The notes under the pieces were generated by a model. It searched no databases, was not told the origin of the DNA, and worked only from the letters and a program-made list of their open reading frames with translations. The translations under genes and the position numbers were made by a program. Positions 1 to 12,143 of a stretch of DNA of 64,000 nt are shown piece after piece; position 1 is the first letter of the stretch, and each line of letters opens with the position of its first letter. This DNA comes from Sarcocystis neurona (taxonomy: Eukaryota > Apicomplexa > Conoidasida > Eucoccidiorida > Sarcocystidae): NCBI GenBank assembly GCA_000727475.1, contig KL647298.1:641151-705150 (forward strand), written 5' to 3'.

Positions 1-3000
1 GCTGCATCTGCTGCCGTGTGCGAGGGTCCACGCCCCGCTGGCGCTGCTGCTGCTGCGGGGGTCGAGCCTGCTGTTGCTGTGCTGCGACTTGGCACAGACT
101 GCCCTGCAGGGGGAGCCACGGCTCTCGCTGAGAACGAAGAAGGGAAGGAAAGAGGGGAGAAAAGGGAACCAAGAAGAGAGGCTGCGTGTTCAGGAGCTGC
201 TGCGGCTGCGGCCGCTACAGACCGTCAACCCCGTGACTCTCCTGCGGCGCGTGCGAACTTGCACGCCTGTCCTGCTGCTGCCACCTCTGCCACTGCTGCG
301 GATGCGGCTCCTCCTCCGCTGGCTACGACGACGACGCCGCGTGCTGCGACTGCTGCTGCCACCCCTCCTGCTGCTGCCGCTGCTCCCTCTTCGCCTGCTG
401 CTGCCGCAGCTGCCTCTTCACCTGCTGCTGCCGCCGCTGGCTCGTCGCCTGCTGCTGCCGCTGCAGTGTGTACAGTCTGTAGGGGGACGACAGCAGCTGC
501 TGCTGCAGTAGCAAAGCAGCGGAAGATTCGCCGCGTGTTAGAAATTGGGTGCGGCCCCTTCTGCGTCTTGAGCATCAACGCCGCTCGAGCAGGTGCGTCG
601 CAGCACCGACCACCACCACCACCACGAATCTGTTGCGCCGTTGTGCACATATATACATATATATCTATACATGTGCGTATGTGGGCAAATGTATACAGAC
701 GTGTGTGCATATACAACTTGGTAGAAAAGGGAGGTGGTGTTTCTTCTATGGGCGCTGTTGTGGCGGAAGGAAGAGAGGAAAGTTGGGGGAAGATTGACAG
801 CAGCAGACCTGCAGAGGGAGGAGGGGGCCGAGCCGCACGTCCCCTCGCAGGACGCAAGAAATTCTGCGCGGACGTGCCCGTGGAGAATCTTCTTCAACAC
901 ATTGCAGACGCGTATGCAAGTCCACGTCAATTTTGTAGGAATACGTGCAAATCAGTGCATGCCTACACACACGTGTATACCCGTAAATACACACACAGGT
1001 GTCCCTCTATCTTTTCCGTCCCTCCTCTGTATTTCTATCCTCTCTGTCTCTCTCTCGCTCCCTTTATATCTCCCCATCTCTCTGTCTAGATGTATACATG
1101 TATATCCATACGCACATGCATCTACATACATACGTATAGAAGTGATTGTCTCTCTATTTTCTTGTCCCTCCCTTTCTCTCCTCTCCCTCCTTCTCACTCT
1201 CTTCTTTCTCTCTCTACATATATATACATATACACACATATAAATCCACACACATATAAATATTTATATATATATATATACATACAAGTGTCTCTCCCTC
1301 TATTTTCTTGTCTCTCCCTTTCTCTCCTCGTCTCCCTCTCTGTCTCTCTGTCTCTCTATATATATACATATATACATATATATACACATATAAATCCACC
1401 CACACATACATACATATATATATACAAGTGTCTCTCCCTGTATTTGCTTGTCTCTCCCTTTCTCTCCTCGTCTCCCACTCTGTCCCTCTCTCTATGTATA
1501 TACACGCACAAATTCCCACATGCATAGATATGTACAAAAATGTCTGTCTATTGTCTCTCTCCTTGTCGCCTCTCCTCTGCCGCTCTCTCTGTGTCTGTCT
1601 CTCTCCGGTTTGCTCTCTCTTTCTGTATATAAACATATATATTCATGTATATATATATATATTCATATGTATATATATTCATATATATATATATATATAT
1701 TCATATGTATGTATATTCATATATATATATTCATATATATATATACAAGTGTGTCTCATCACCCTCTTTCGTTCCCTCACCTTTTCCCTTCTCCTATCTC
1801 TCTCTTCCCCTCTCTTTCTGTCTCTGTCGCTCTGTTCCTCTTCCTCTACGTAGATGTGTATGTATGTGTTGGATTGTGTGTTGTCGACGGCTCTTGGGGG
1901 ACGCTGGCATGCACTTCATGTGGATATACCCACCACGTGGACGTGTGGACATGTGCACAAACGTCCACAAATTCTCCCAAACGTAGAAGCAGATGTCTTG
2001 TGCCGTTGGCGCTTGCCTCTTTTCCTGCGTAGAGAAGAAAGTTCCGCATGCGAGGAAAGGGCGCCGGCGGTAGTTTGTGATGTGTGCTCCAAGCTCAGCT
2101 GCCCACGCATCGCATCGCAAGCAAGGGGTCTTCCTGCTGCTGCTGCTGCACTTGCTGGCCTTTGCTGCTGCTGCTCTTGCTGCAGTGTGTGTGCCTCCTA
2201 TGACCCCTGCTGTTCTCCCTCTTCCTCGTCTGCTGCTACCGCTCTGGTGTCGGCTGCTGCTCTGCCGTCGAAATTCTTCTCGGCCTGAGTCAGCTGCATT
2301 TTTTTGCGTCTCCTTCACGAGGCGCACTGCCGGTGCGTCATCCCCCTCCTGGAGTTGCTGCAGACTTTTCTGCCTCTCCTGCGGTCGCGCTGCTACGTTC
2401 CTGTTTCTTCTCTGCTGGTGCTGCTGCTGCAGGACACTGCCGTGTTGTTTGCGCCATGGCTGTCGCTGCTGCTGCTGTTGCTCGAGCGCCCGCTCTCCTC
2501 TCCCTCCTCCTGTTCCTGTTGCTGGTTTTGCTGCCGTTCTGTCTCTGCCGTTCCTGCCGCTGCTGCCGTGGCTCTTCGCCTTTTACTTGGTGCAGCTGTT
2601 GTTGCTGCTGTCAGCGTTTTAGTAGAAAGTCGGCCTGCTCCCTCCAGTTGCTACTGGTGCTGCTGTTCTTTCCCACCAACCGTCTCCCCTGCAGCCGTCC
2701 CTGCCGCCCGGGTGTCCTTCCCGTCCTCTGCAAGTGCTGCTGCTCCTACCTTCCACTTCGCCCGCTCACGCTTTGTGCTGCCGTTGCTGTCGCGGTCGCT
2801 GCTGCATGACAGCGTTTTCTCCTCCTCTTGCGACTACTGCTGCTGCTGCTGATCTTGCTGCTCGGTGTGTGTCTCCCCTGCTGTTGCTGCTGCTGCGCTT
2901 ACCAGCGCTGCTACTGTGATTACTGCAGTTACAGGGACTTTTGCGGTTGTAGCTGCTTCTCCTGATGGTACCGCTGCCCTTGGTGTCGCCACTGCTACAG

Positions 3001-6000
3001 CTGCTCTCACTGCTTGCAATGTAATTACTGCTGGGGCTGCTGTTACTGTTGCGGGCGCGAAGGTGCTGCTGCGGCTGCTGTACCCGTTGCTGCGACCACC
3101 GATGCTGCTGTGGTTGCTGCTGCAACTGCTGCAAGTTCTGGGGCGGTTCCTCCGGTTCGACTGCTCGTACCGCTGGAAAAGCTGCTGCTGTTGGTGCACC
3201 TGTTGCTAGTGTTACCAGTGCTGCTGCTGCTAGTGTTCCTCCTGCTGCTGCTGCTGCTACGAATGTTTCTGCCGCTGCAGCTGCTGCGCATATTTCTGCC
3301 GCTGGTGCTGCGGCTGCTGCTGCTTCTCAGGAGCGGAGGAGATTGTCGCCCTGGAGGTGGCGCCCCGCGCTGCTGCAAGCGCTCAAGCCTTCGTCCGCAT
3401 GTACGGCTTCAACGACGTTATAAAAGTTGTTAATGCGTATTCGAAAGAGTGCCCGTTTGTTTATTCTCCTTTTTCGTCCTCTCCGGCTCCTGCCGGTCGC
3501 CCCGCTCTGGGTGCTACTGCTGCCGCACCTCTTCCTCCTCCTACTTCTTCGGGTCGCGCATCTGCTTCGCCTCCCGTATGTCCACCTCCTTCTCTTCCTG
3601 CTGCTCCTGCTGCTGCTGCTGCTCCTTCTACTGCTGCTGCTTCTTCAGCTGCTGCTCCGTCTTCAGCTGGTCCTGCTTCTGCTGGTGCCGCGGCTTGTTC
3701 TTCGTCCTTTTCTGTTGCGGCGCCGCATGCAGTGGGAGTGCAGTCCGCAGCAACAGGAAACACCAACGCAGCGGCGGCAGCACCAGCAGCAGGAGGAGCA
3801 GCAGTCACTCCCACAGAAGCAGCGCGGAGGGCAACAGCAACAGCTGCAGCTATACGCGTCAACACAGCGGGGGAGGCGGCGCATCCCACCGGGGACTCTG
3901 GCTTCGGTAAGGCATCGCCTTTGAAGAGGGAGCAAGATGAAGAGCAGCAGGAAGCGGAGCTGCAGGAAGGCGTTCTTCGGAGTCCCCCGCCACGTCAGCG
4001 AGACACTGCACCAGCAGCAGCCGCCGCTCCTCCTGCAGTCTGTCTTGAAGCAGGAGTCGCTGCTCCGAAAGCTGTTGCAGGGGACGCAGGAGGAGGCGCG
4101 GCAGCTGGCCCCGCATCATCTTCCGCTGCGCTTCAGAACCAAAGCACGGCGCATACGGCGACCGCCCCTGCTCTTCTTCTTTCTGCTGCTGCTGCTGTTA
4201 AGTCGCCACTGGCTGCGCGGATCGCCGAACAACAAGGCGCAGCAGCGACAGCAGGAGGAGCAGGAACAGGAGAAGCGACTCACGAGGACGCCAAGAGAGC
4301 GGAAAAGGAAGAGCAGGCGAAACGACCCTGGACACCAGTGCCAGAAGAAAAACACCGGGCAGCACTAGCAGAAGACAAGAAAGAGAAGGAAGAAGAAGGA
4401 TATGGACGTTTCGATCTGCTGCTGCACGAGATCATCGGTGATATATGCAGCAACGAAGGAGTTGCCGACGTCGTCAACGACGTGCAGCAACGCACGGGTA
4501 AATGTGGACAAATAGTGTGAAGGAACAGAGAGGGAGATAGAGACGGAGAAATTTTGATGTGGATGTAGTGCAGGGGATAGGCGTGGGCATCTGTGAAAGT
4601 GGCGTTGGCGCCGGGTGTCTACGTACTGGGCTGCGCTCCTTGCTGCAGCCTTAAAGAAAATGCATGCGCTAGCTGTCTGCGAGCAAGTAGACCTCATGTG
4701 GTGGCTCTCCTTTCAAAAGGAATACTTTTGTCACGCGGAGATATGTCTTTCTCTGAGCCAATCTATCGAAGACGTACTAGTGGTTTCGACAAGCATATAG
4801 ATGTGGAAGAAGACTAGACGCTACATATATATATATATTTGTAGAGGCGCTGCATACAAATATGTAGTAGAGAAATCTAGCGATAGACACGAGGCGTCGC
4901 TATACATGTACAGGGTTGTATATGTATACGACGACAATCTCATGCGACTCTTCATCTACACGTATAGGTCTCTACATATATGTATATATATGTACTTGTA
5001 TTTGTACGTACATGGAGGTAATCGTAGGCCGTATATGCACATATATATATAATGTGTATACATGGTTTCATGTGTACATATCTATATATACAATTGTATA
5101 CATATATACGTATGTATCAAATTGTGGGGCGTTTAGTCGGTTGCACGTACATGTGTCTACATGGGTGTATATGTGTGGATGTACATGCGTGTGTCTACAT
5201 CGGTATATACATGTAAAAGTATGTGTAGATCGTCTCAATATCTATATATATACATATGTATATATATACATATGTATATGTGTATACATACATATACATA
5301 TATATATATATATACGCGTATCTTCAAGTGTACATATGTCTATATACAATTTACTTACATACATACGTATGTGTACATGTAGACGTTATATACATATATA
5401 TATATATATATATGCGCATATCATGAAGTATACCTATGTATACATACGATCTACATATACGTACACGTGTGTACGTATATGTACGCTTGAAGATACGCGT
5501 ACATATATCTGTATATACAGTTGTATATGTACACATGTGTGATACGAATATGAATATGGGAGGAGGGGGTGGAACATTTGTTGCTCGGTAATACGTTGAG
5601 AAATTGTCAGGGCGTATTGATCGCGGTGTGTCAGTCTTGGGAGAACCACACGTACGAAGATATGCGCCTGCAGGGGGTTTAATATTAGGGAGGATGCTTT
5701 TTCAGAAAGGGCCTTGCTGCATTTTCTGGCAAAGGAAACTTTCTGTTGTTTATCAGCACTTAGACGGGTGTGCCGTCTACTATTATATGGTAAACATGTA
5801 CAAAGACACTTCAAGAAAACAAATATATATATGTACGTGCATATGTATGGGTTCTCGCCGACGCAGACAGACAGGGGCGGTGGTGGAGAGGTCTGGGCAG
5901 AGGGCAGTGACTGCTGCCTTCTCTGCGGCTTTCGGTGGAGACAAAAATTTCCAACCGTTTGTGGGGCCGTCAGCAGCCATACATCTCTGTACAGGAGCCA

Positions 6001-9000
6001 GGACGAGGTTTATAGATATATGTCCGTATATTTGTGTATTTGTTGGTTGTATATAGAGGGAGAATTCGTTTGAGGCAAGGGCGTGTTTCGGTCGCATTGT
6101 GTGAGAGAATGACACGTAGTTATGTTCGTAGATAACATTCCGCTGCAGGTGGGGTATATATAGAGAGAGAGACATGTATGCTAAACGTATAGACGTCCTC
6201 TTGTGTAAATCAATGTGGATGGATCTGTATACGAGAATACATTTTATACGCAGTTGTGCGTATTATATACGTGTGTATGTCTCGCGCCAACACGAGTGTC
6301 GTAGATATATATGTATATATGAGTGTATATGAGTATATACGTGTGTGTGTATGTGTGTGTCTCTTGAGCCAGCACGAGTGTCGTAGATATATATATATAT
6401 ATGTATGAGTGTATATGAGTACACTGCGGAATACTTTATATATATGTAGGTGTGTTGTTCCACTGTGTAGCGAGAGTTGTGTGCTTGCATGCGTTATTGC
6501 GCAGGTTGCATTCCTGCCTCGATACCGTTTGCTGCTCGCACGTGGTTTTCTCCATGTACGATGCCACAGCCGCGGGATATATTGTTTCCTCATTCCAGGT
6601 AATTGCGTGTGACAAAGCAGCAGCTGCAACGAGAAAAGCAACAACAGCAGCAACAGGGAAGAAGAAACAAACAAAAAGGCGACACAGAAAGCAACAACCA
6701 AGGGCAGCAACGTTAGCAGCAACAGCAGCAGCGTGAGCGGCAGTGTCGGCATCGGACGCACACTAGCAGAGAAGACCGCAGCGGCACTTTTGAAGGAGGG
6801 GAAGCAGGAGCAGCAAAGGGGGCGCACATGAGAAAGAAGGAGAGGTGGCGGCAGCAGCAGAGAGCGACATCACCAGCAGAGAACAACAGCACCCGCAAGG
6901 AGGAGAAGCAGCAGCACCAGCAGAGAGCAGCAGCACAAGCAGAGAGCAGCAGCACCAGCACAGAGCGGCAGATGAGGAAGAGGTAGGTCGAGCAGAAGTG
7001 CGTGACAGCAGACGCCGAGGGCGGGAGCAGGTGCAGAGGTGGACTCCGGAGGCAGAAGTGAAACGCAGCAGTAGTAGCTGCTGCTGCAAGATCATCTGAA
7101 ACTGCAGGGATGAACAGCAACAGGAGGAGGAGGAAGAGGAAGAGGCGGCAACAGCAGCAGGACGCGTTAGTAACATGGCACCACCACGGGTAACAGCAGA
7201 GCAGATCCGCTTCAGCCGGTCAAAGAAGCGAAGCACCAGCAGCAGAGCAGCAGCAAGTAGAAAAGGGCAGCAGTAACAGCAGTGAAAAGGATAGCAGCAG
7301 ACACAGAAACAGCAGTATTTCGTTATCTTGTGTGTCTCACCCATGCGCAAACGTTCGCGGATTTTGTGCTGCTGCTGCGACTGAGGCTGACGCAGCAGCT
7401 GGCGATGTCCTGACCTATGCGCACGAGGACAGGAGCTGCAGAGCAGAGAGCAGGCAATTGGTGCGGTGCTGCTGCATCTGCAGGTGCTTCTGCTAGATCT
7501 TCTGCTGCTCTTCCGGCTGCTGTTGCTGCCCCGGCTGTCGCCCCTACTTGTGCCGCTGCTGCTTCTGCTGCTGCGTCCGCTTCTGCGGCTGCCACGTGGA
7601 ATGGCGCAGGTATCCGCTGCGGAGCATTCTTTCCCCCAAGCGGGTGCTGCTGCAGTCGGTCGGGCTGCATTTTGACGGGCTGCTGCTCAGCGACCGCTTC
7701 TCGCCGCTGGAGGAGCTCAAATTCGAAGAGAGTATGGAGCAGCAGCTGCTGCAGCACAGGAAGGCGACGTTCCACTGTGTGCGTCCGGGTAAGCAGCAGC
7801 AGCTCCACCCGTTTCTGCCACCGCGTGGGGTTCGTCTCTTCTGCAGGTCTACAGAGACACACATATATATGTAGAGAGAGCCAGCGAGCAACAAACAAAT
7901 ACAGAGAGGGACGCGTCTACATCGAGGGAGAAAGCAAGAAATAGAGAGGGGGACACACCTACGTCGAGGAAGAAAGGAAGAAGTACACAGAGGGACTCAT
8001 ATACGTATACCTGTATACCTGGTAGCAAGAGGGACCCCGGGGCATGCACTCATACGTATACGAATGTTGGAAACTGTGACGCTGTACACACACATAGATG
8101 CTTCGGTACCGCCGCCTACATATCTGGAAAGAAAAAGAGGGGAAGGTATATGTCTATATATGTGTATATGTCCTGGGCTGGTCTTTGGCTCGGCTGCTCC
8201 TTCCTTCGTATTCTGCAGGAAAAAGACGTCAAAGAATTCGTGCTATACCACTTGTGTACACGTCCACCTCCATATCCACGTACGTTAGCATGTCCTCATT
8301 ATCTGAGCGGTTCCTCGCATGTGTGGAGCCTCGCTTTGGACGCGCGTTTGTATCAGGCGATCCTGCATAGGCCCAGGGAAGACTTGTGCGCATTTTTTGT
8401 ATTTCTGCTCATTGGCCGGGTGACGGACATGTGTGTGTCTATAGGGAGAGAAACGTCTCGCATGTGTGTGTCTGTCTGTGTGATATATGTTTGTCAGCAG
8501 CTGTCTCGTGGCTGCTTACCGCAACCGCCGTGTCTCTGTGTGTCTCCCTGTCTCTCTCTGTTCTGGTGAAGTGAGGAACGGGGCTGCTGCCGGTCCTTTG
8601 GCACAGAGTGACTGCTGCACGCCTGCCGCTTCTCTTCCTTCTGCAGCAGCTGCTGTTTCTTGTTCTGCCCCGGTTTGCACGCGCTGCTGCTGTTGCTGCG
8701 CACCTTCCTGTGAGCCTGGGGTGCGGCTCGTCTTGCTGCCGATCCTGTGCGGCCGGGACGATCTGCTGCGGTCGTTGCGCTGCTGCTCCTGCCTCCCTCG
8801 CTGTGGGTCCTCTGCCTGATGCTCCTGCTGCTCTGCGAGCCGCAGGGGGCGCTGCTGCTGCGTCCGCTGCTGCGCTGCGCCGTGTGCCCCACACGTACAG
8901 CTGCAATGCACTTTTTTTTGGCTGCAACTTCACGTGCGCCGCGGGAGCGTCCCCCGTCTGCCTGCGAAACCGCAGGAGCGCCTGCCACCTCCTCTGCTGG

Positions 9001-10722
9001 CTGATCTAACAATGACGAGCTGTATTCTGCGTCTTCATTGCGCGGCAACACATACGTAAAGAAACTGCCGCTTCAAGACGTCCACCCTCTTCACACATGT
9101 GTAGATATAAGATATACATCTATGGCAGTGTCCACCGCTGCTGCAAATCGAGTCAGCGCGGATGAAGCCGCCCCTGCTGTTGCGCGTCTGGTTCCGCAGC
9201 CCGTGTGTGCGTCTGCTGCCGCTGCTTCTGGGACTGCGGCATGCTGCAGCTTTGTCTTCCGGGTTGTTGCGGCTGGTGCTGCTACTCTCTTTGTAGGTGC
9301 TGCTGCTGCTTCGTCTGCCACTTCCAGCTCTCGCTGTCTGTCTCTGCGCAGCGGTTCAAATGAATGTCTGTAGTACGTGACGTGCATGGAAGACGAAGAG
9401 CCGTGCAGGACCCCGTCAACTGCTGCTTCTGCCTGCTGCAGCTGCGGCACTCCCGGCTGCTCAGTCCTCGAACTGCCGTCTCCTGCCGCTCTGCTTCTTT
9501 CTATATGTTGCTACCTGGTGCCTCCTCGTCTGCTGCTGGGGGGTTGCTGCTGCGCTCTCTGGTGCTCTAAAGCGGGTCCCGTTGCTTTGGCTGCCGCTTG
9601 GACTTCTCACTACTTCAGCTACGGCCGCGCATGTGTGCTACCGCTGCTGCGCGCCATGCTTGCTGTTGCTGCTGCCCATGGGTGTGGCTGATGCTGCTGC
9701 GTTTCTGACGCTGCTGCTGCTGCTTCGTATGTGTGCTGCTGCCGGTGCTTCGTATGTGTGCTGCTGCTGCTGCGTGCGAGTCAGGCAAGCTGTGCGGGCT
9801 GCTGCTGTGCAATGAGGTTGAAGTCCTCGAGGGGCTGTCTCTGGACAATAGGCAGAGCAGCAGCAGCAACCACTGGTACACGAACGTCGCGATGCTTCAG
9901 CAGGAAGTCTCGGTGAAAAAAGGCGACCGCATTGTCGTCTACTCCTGCGCAGATCTTACGAACTACGAGGTACTGCGCGCCCCTATCGGTGCTACAGCAG
10001 CAGCAGCACACAGCGGAGGCAGCAGCCGCAGCAGGAGCAGGTCGATAGCAGCAACAGTAGTCGGACCAGCAGGAGCAGCAGGACTTACGAAAATGCAACA
10101 ACGGCAATAGAGTCAACCTCCTTGTCTCGGTTTCCACAAGCGGTGTATATTGGCAGGTTTATAGGAAGTACATATATATATACATACGTACGTGTATGTG
10201 TGTATAGAGGTATACACGTGTACATACACATATATATATATATATTTATATAGATATACATATAAATATATATATATATACGTGTCTACGTATGGGTCAG
10301 AAGGGAAAGTATATTGACAAGTGGTATAAGGAAGTGTGTATATATATATATGTATATATATATATGTGTACACATTTATATGTATATATATGTGTGTGTC
10401 AGACAGGGCGTTGGTCCCGTTGTCGCAGCAGCTTTTAATTAAGCAACAATCGTCTGCATGTGTGTAGCAGCAGTTTACTTTGGTGATTATACCGAGTAGA
10501 AGAGTGAGCTGTGGTGACAGCAGCAGTCTGTTTTTCTGCCGTACGAGCTTGCTGTCACAAGTCTACCGACGCGTTGATGTCGTGCAGCACCCCGACAACG
10601 GCCCAGCGCATTACAGCAGCGGCAACCACATGCAGCGCAAGAGCAGCAGCAGTAGCTCCATGTGTGTAGCGCAGCAGCGAGAGAGATATTCAGAAGCCAG
10701 CCAGCAGCAAGGCAGTGTATAA
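1..10722 (+). CDS. Protein arginine methyltransferase-like protein, spliced, 5' partial
   Basis: Exons read as <1..592, 3331..4497, 6505..6598, 7610..7788 and 9785..9969, with a probable last exon 10474..10722; if the last donor is not used, exon 9785 ends at a stop at 10110. All joins have GT-AG borders and matching phase (1, 1, 2, 1, 0). Joined, they give SAM motif I (VLEIGCGPFCVLSINAARAGA, split over residues at 592/3331), the next strand EEIVALEVAP with the ribose-binding acid, then a roughly 290-residue Ala/Pro/Ser/Glu insertion. Next come a double-E loop (HEIIGDICSNEG), a segment ASIPFAARTWFSP like the SIP..V..F.AP block of PRMTs, and a C-terminal beta barrel with NHWYTNV and KKGDRIVV. 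The nine-residue spacing of the two Glu matches PRMT5 (SELLGSFADNE). It probably transfers methyl groups from SAM to protein arginines. No PRMT5 TIM barrel is visible, but the 5' end is missing. The exact upstream limit of the first exon is unknown: Ala-rich sequence before about 509 may be intron. Confidence 0.72.
999..1853. repeat. About 140-bp CT/TA compound minisatellite in intron 1
   Basis: About six diverged tandem units begin near 999, 1147, 1290, 1428, 1541 and 1750. Each starts with GTGTCTCTCCCT followed by a CT-rich block (CTTGTCTCTCCCTTTCTCTCC) and ends in a TA/CA block that closes with ATACAAGTGT. They lie inside the first visible intron of the methyltransferase-like gene. Confidence 0.8.
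2120..3330 (+). repeat. CTG/GCT-rich triplet tract at the 3' end of intron 1
   Basis: Dense interrupted CTG repeats run almost without a break to the acceptor TGCTTCTCAG at 3330. Several frames stay open and would encode Leu, Cys or Ala runs, but the family match is restored only when the whole stretch is removed as intron. It may stand in for a polypyrimidine tract. Confidence 0.7.
4800..5560. repeat. TA/CA/TG-rich microsatellite region in intron 2
   Basis: Long runs of TATATATACATATGTATA-type sequence, with dispersed ACGTGTGTAC words, fill most of the intron between the exons ending at 4497 and starting at 6505. No coding frame here joins in phase as well as the exon at 6505. Confidence 0.8.
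6270..6420. repeat. Tandem duplication with CACGAGTGTCGTAGATATATA core
   Basis: Two copies, near 6280 and 6360, share a GCCA(A/G)CACGAGTGTCGTAG core followed by TA repeats and GAGTGTATATGAGTA. It lies in intron 2 of the methyltransferase-like gene. Confidence 0.7.
6599..7609 (+). other. Intron 3 of the methyltransferase-like gene, with a CAG-rich interior
   Basis: The intron runs from CAG|GTAATT at 6598 to GCGCAG at 7609. Positions 6616-7310 are purine- and CAG-rich on the + strand, which is unusual for an intron in this window, while 7370-7600 is CTG-rich. I could not join any CAG-rich frame in phase with both neighbours, so an alternative exon is possible but not supported. Confidence 0.5.
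8560..9784 (+). repeat. CTG-rich triplet tract in intron 4
   Basis: Interrupted CTG/TGC/GCT repeats occupy most of this stretch and continue to the acceptor at 9781-9784. The flanking exons join as CCG G|GC AAG to give RPGKLCGLL, which matches the start of the PRMT barrel strand, so the tract is intronic. Confidence 0.65.
10150..10400. repeat. TA/TG microsatellite
   Basis: Runs of TATATA interrupted by CGTGTATGTG-type words lie between the methyltransferase-like exon at 9785 and its probable terminal exon at 10474. Confidence 0.8.
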
Positions 10723-10970
10723 CGTCGCAGCCGCCGCAGGTGCCGGCTCCAGGTTAATATATCCCGTGGCAGCAGCTAGACCTGTATCTCTGTAGTGTAG
10801 AGCGCGACAGCAGCTCGATGCACGGGTCCCAGCAGTTGCGGGACAGAAAACGTCTCAGCAGGCGTCGGCTCGACCTCGATCTGGCAGAAACACATTTTGT
10901 CATCGCGGCAGCACTAGCATTCCACAACGCAGCCACAGAGCTACAGAGAACGCGCAGCAGGGCGCGCGTG

Positions 10971-11090
10971 CGGCAGCAGCAGCGTAGCGTCAAGCGGCAG
11001 CAGCAGCGAAGCGTCAAGCGGCAGCAGCAGCGAAGCGTCAATCGGCAGCAGCAGCGAAGCGTCAAGCGGCAGCAGCAGCGGAACGTCACG
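10971..11090. repeat. 24-bp minisatellite, five units
   Basis: Five units of CGGCAGCAGCAGCGAAGCGT plus CAAG, with one to three changes each. The unit is a multiple of three: one + frame reads RQQQRSVK per unit, and the minus frame gives Cys-rich repeats. The tract is downstream of the probable last exon of the methyltransferase-like gene. Coding status is unknown. Confidence 0.85.
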
Positions 11091-12143
11091 CGGTAGCAGG
11101 CAGCAGGTCGCGCACGCAGAAGCAGCCGCGCGGAAGGTCAGGCGGCAGCAGCGTTTAGTCTTCTACGTTAGCAGCAGCGTCAGCCGACGCAGAGTTCTCG
11201 AGACGCCGTGATGCTGCAGCGGCGGCACTGCGGATTTTTTATTCCTCCGTCCACACCCGTCGCAGTCTCCGCACGTGTGTTGTAGCAGTCTTGCGCAGCA
11301 CCTTCTGCGAGGTCTGTTTGCATTCCTTGGTTCCCTCTGCGTCTTGTCGACTCCACGAGAAACAGCAGTCCTGGTGGTTGATGAGTGATGCTGCAGCGAT
11401 TGGTAGCTTGCTACTTTCTCTTCGTCTGCCCGGGCGCAGCTGATGGGTGCTGCTTCTGCTGCTTGTGGCCGCTGACGTGGAGAAGAACTTCTCCATGCGG
11501 CTGTTGGGTACACGCGTGTGTGTCTGTATGTGTATGGGTACTAACGCGCATCCATCCCCCCAGGGGATACACATAGGCTGCATATGTCTTACGGGGCTTC
11601 GTGTCTTGACACCCGTGTCTATTGCTGCCTCCCTGTAACGACGTCCATGCGTCTGACGTAGAGTGGCGCGCGCATTCCCCAGTCTGTACCCTCCAACTTG
11701 CATGCGCCTGGGTGTCTCTATATTCGAATGTCTATACATCTGCAGACACACACTCGAAAAACTACTTTTTCTAGACTTCTTCTTCCCTCCGTCCACCCGC
11801 GTTGAAAAAGCGCACTGCCGAAGGTGACTGCTGCTGCAGCAGCAACTGCTGCAGTGTATGTAGAGGTGCATGCAGGAGCAGCAAAGGGAAGAACGAATGG
11901 TGAGCGTGGCGTGGCGCATGGAAAAAAGCGGGTCGAATAGCAACTGGTCTGTTTGCACACCCGTGTCCACTTTTTCTCCCCCGTGTGTCTGTGGAAGTGT
12001 TTGTGTGGATCCCTTGTATACTACCTTTGTGTACATTTCTCGGGGAGGCGATGCGGTGCAGAGCCACCTTGTTGCTCCCCTCTCCCCCGCGGGGACAGTT
12101 GCACACGCGTCTTTAAAATTACACGAGTGATGTATTTGTATCT
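11091..12143. other. Region without an assigned gene
   Basis: Short open frames occur on both strands, for example a minus-strand Arg/Ser/Thr-rich one at about 11239-11500, but none has a start, splice context or family match that decides it. 5' exons of the gene beginning at 12144/12225 could lie here. Confidence 0.4.

Noticed and set aside
2304..2852. Leu/Cys/Ala frames on + between 2.0 and 3.2 kb
   Set aside because: They are repeat-driven open frames inside intron 1. Removing them restores the SAM-binding fold in phase.
5604..6056. + strand frame starting GRIDRGVSVLGEPHVRRYAPA, first taken as the third methyltransferase exon
   Set aside because: Its entry phase fits but its exit phase does not fit the exon at 7610 without a poor donor. 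The exon at 6505-6598 fits both phases and the family motif better.
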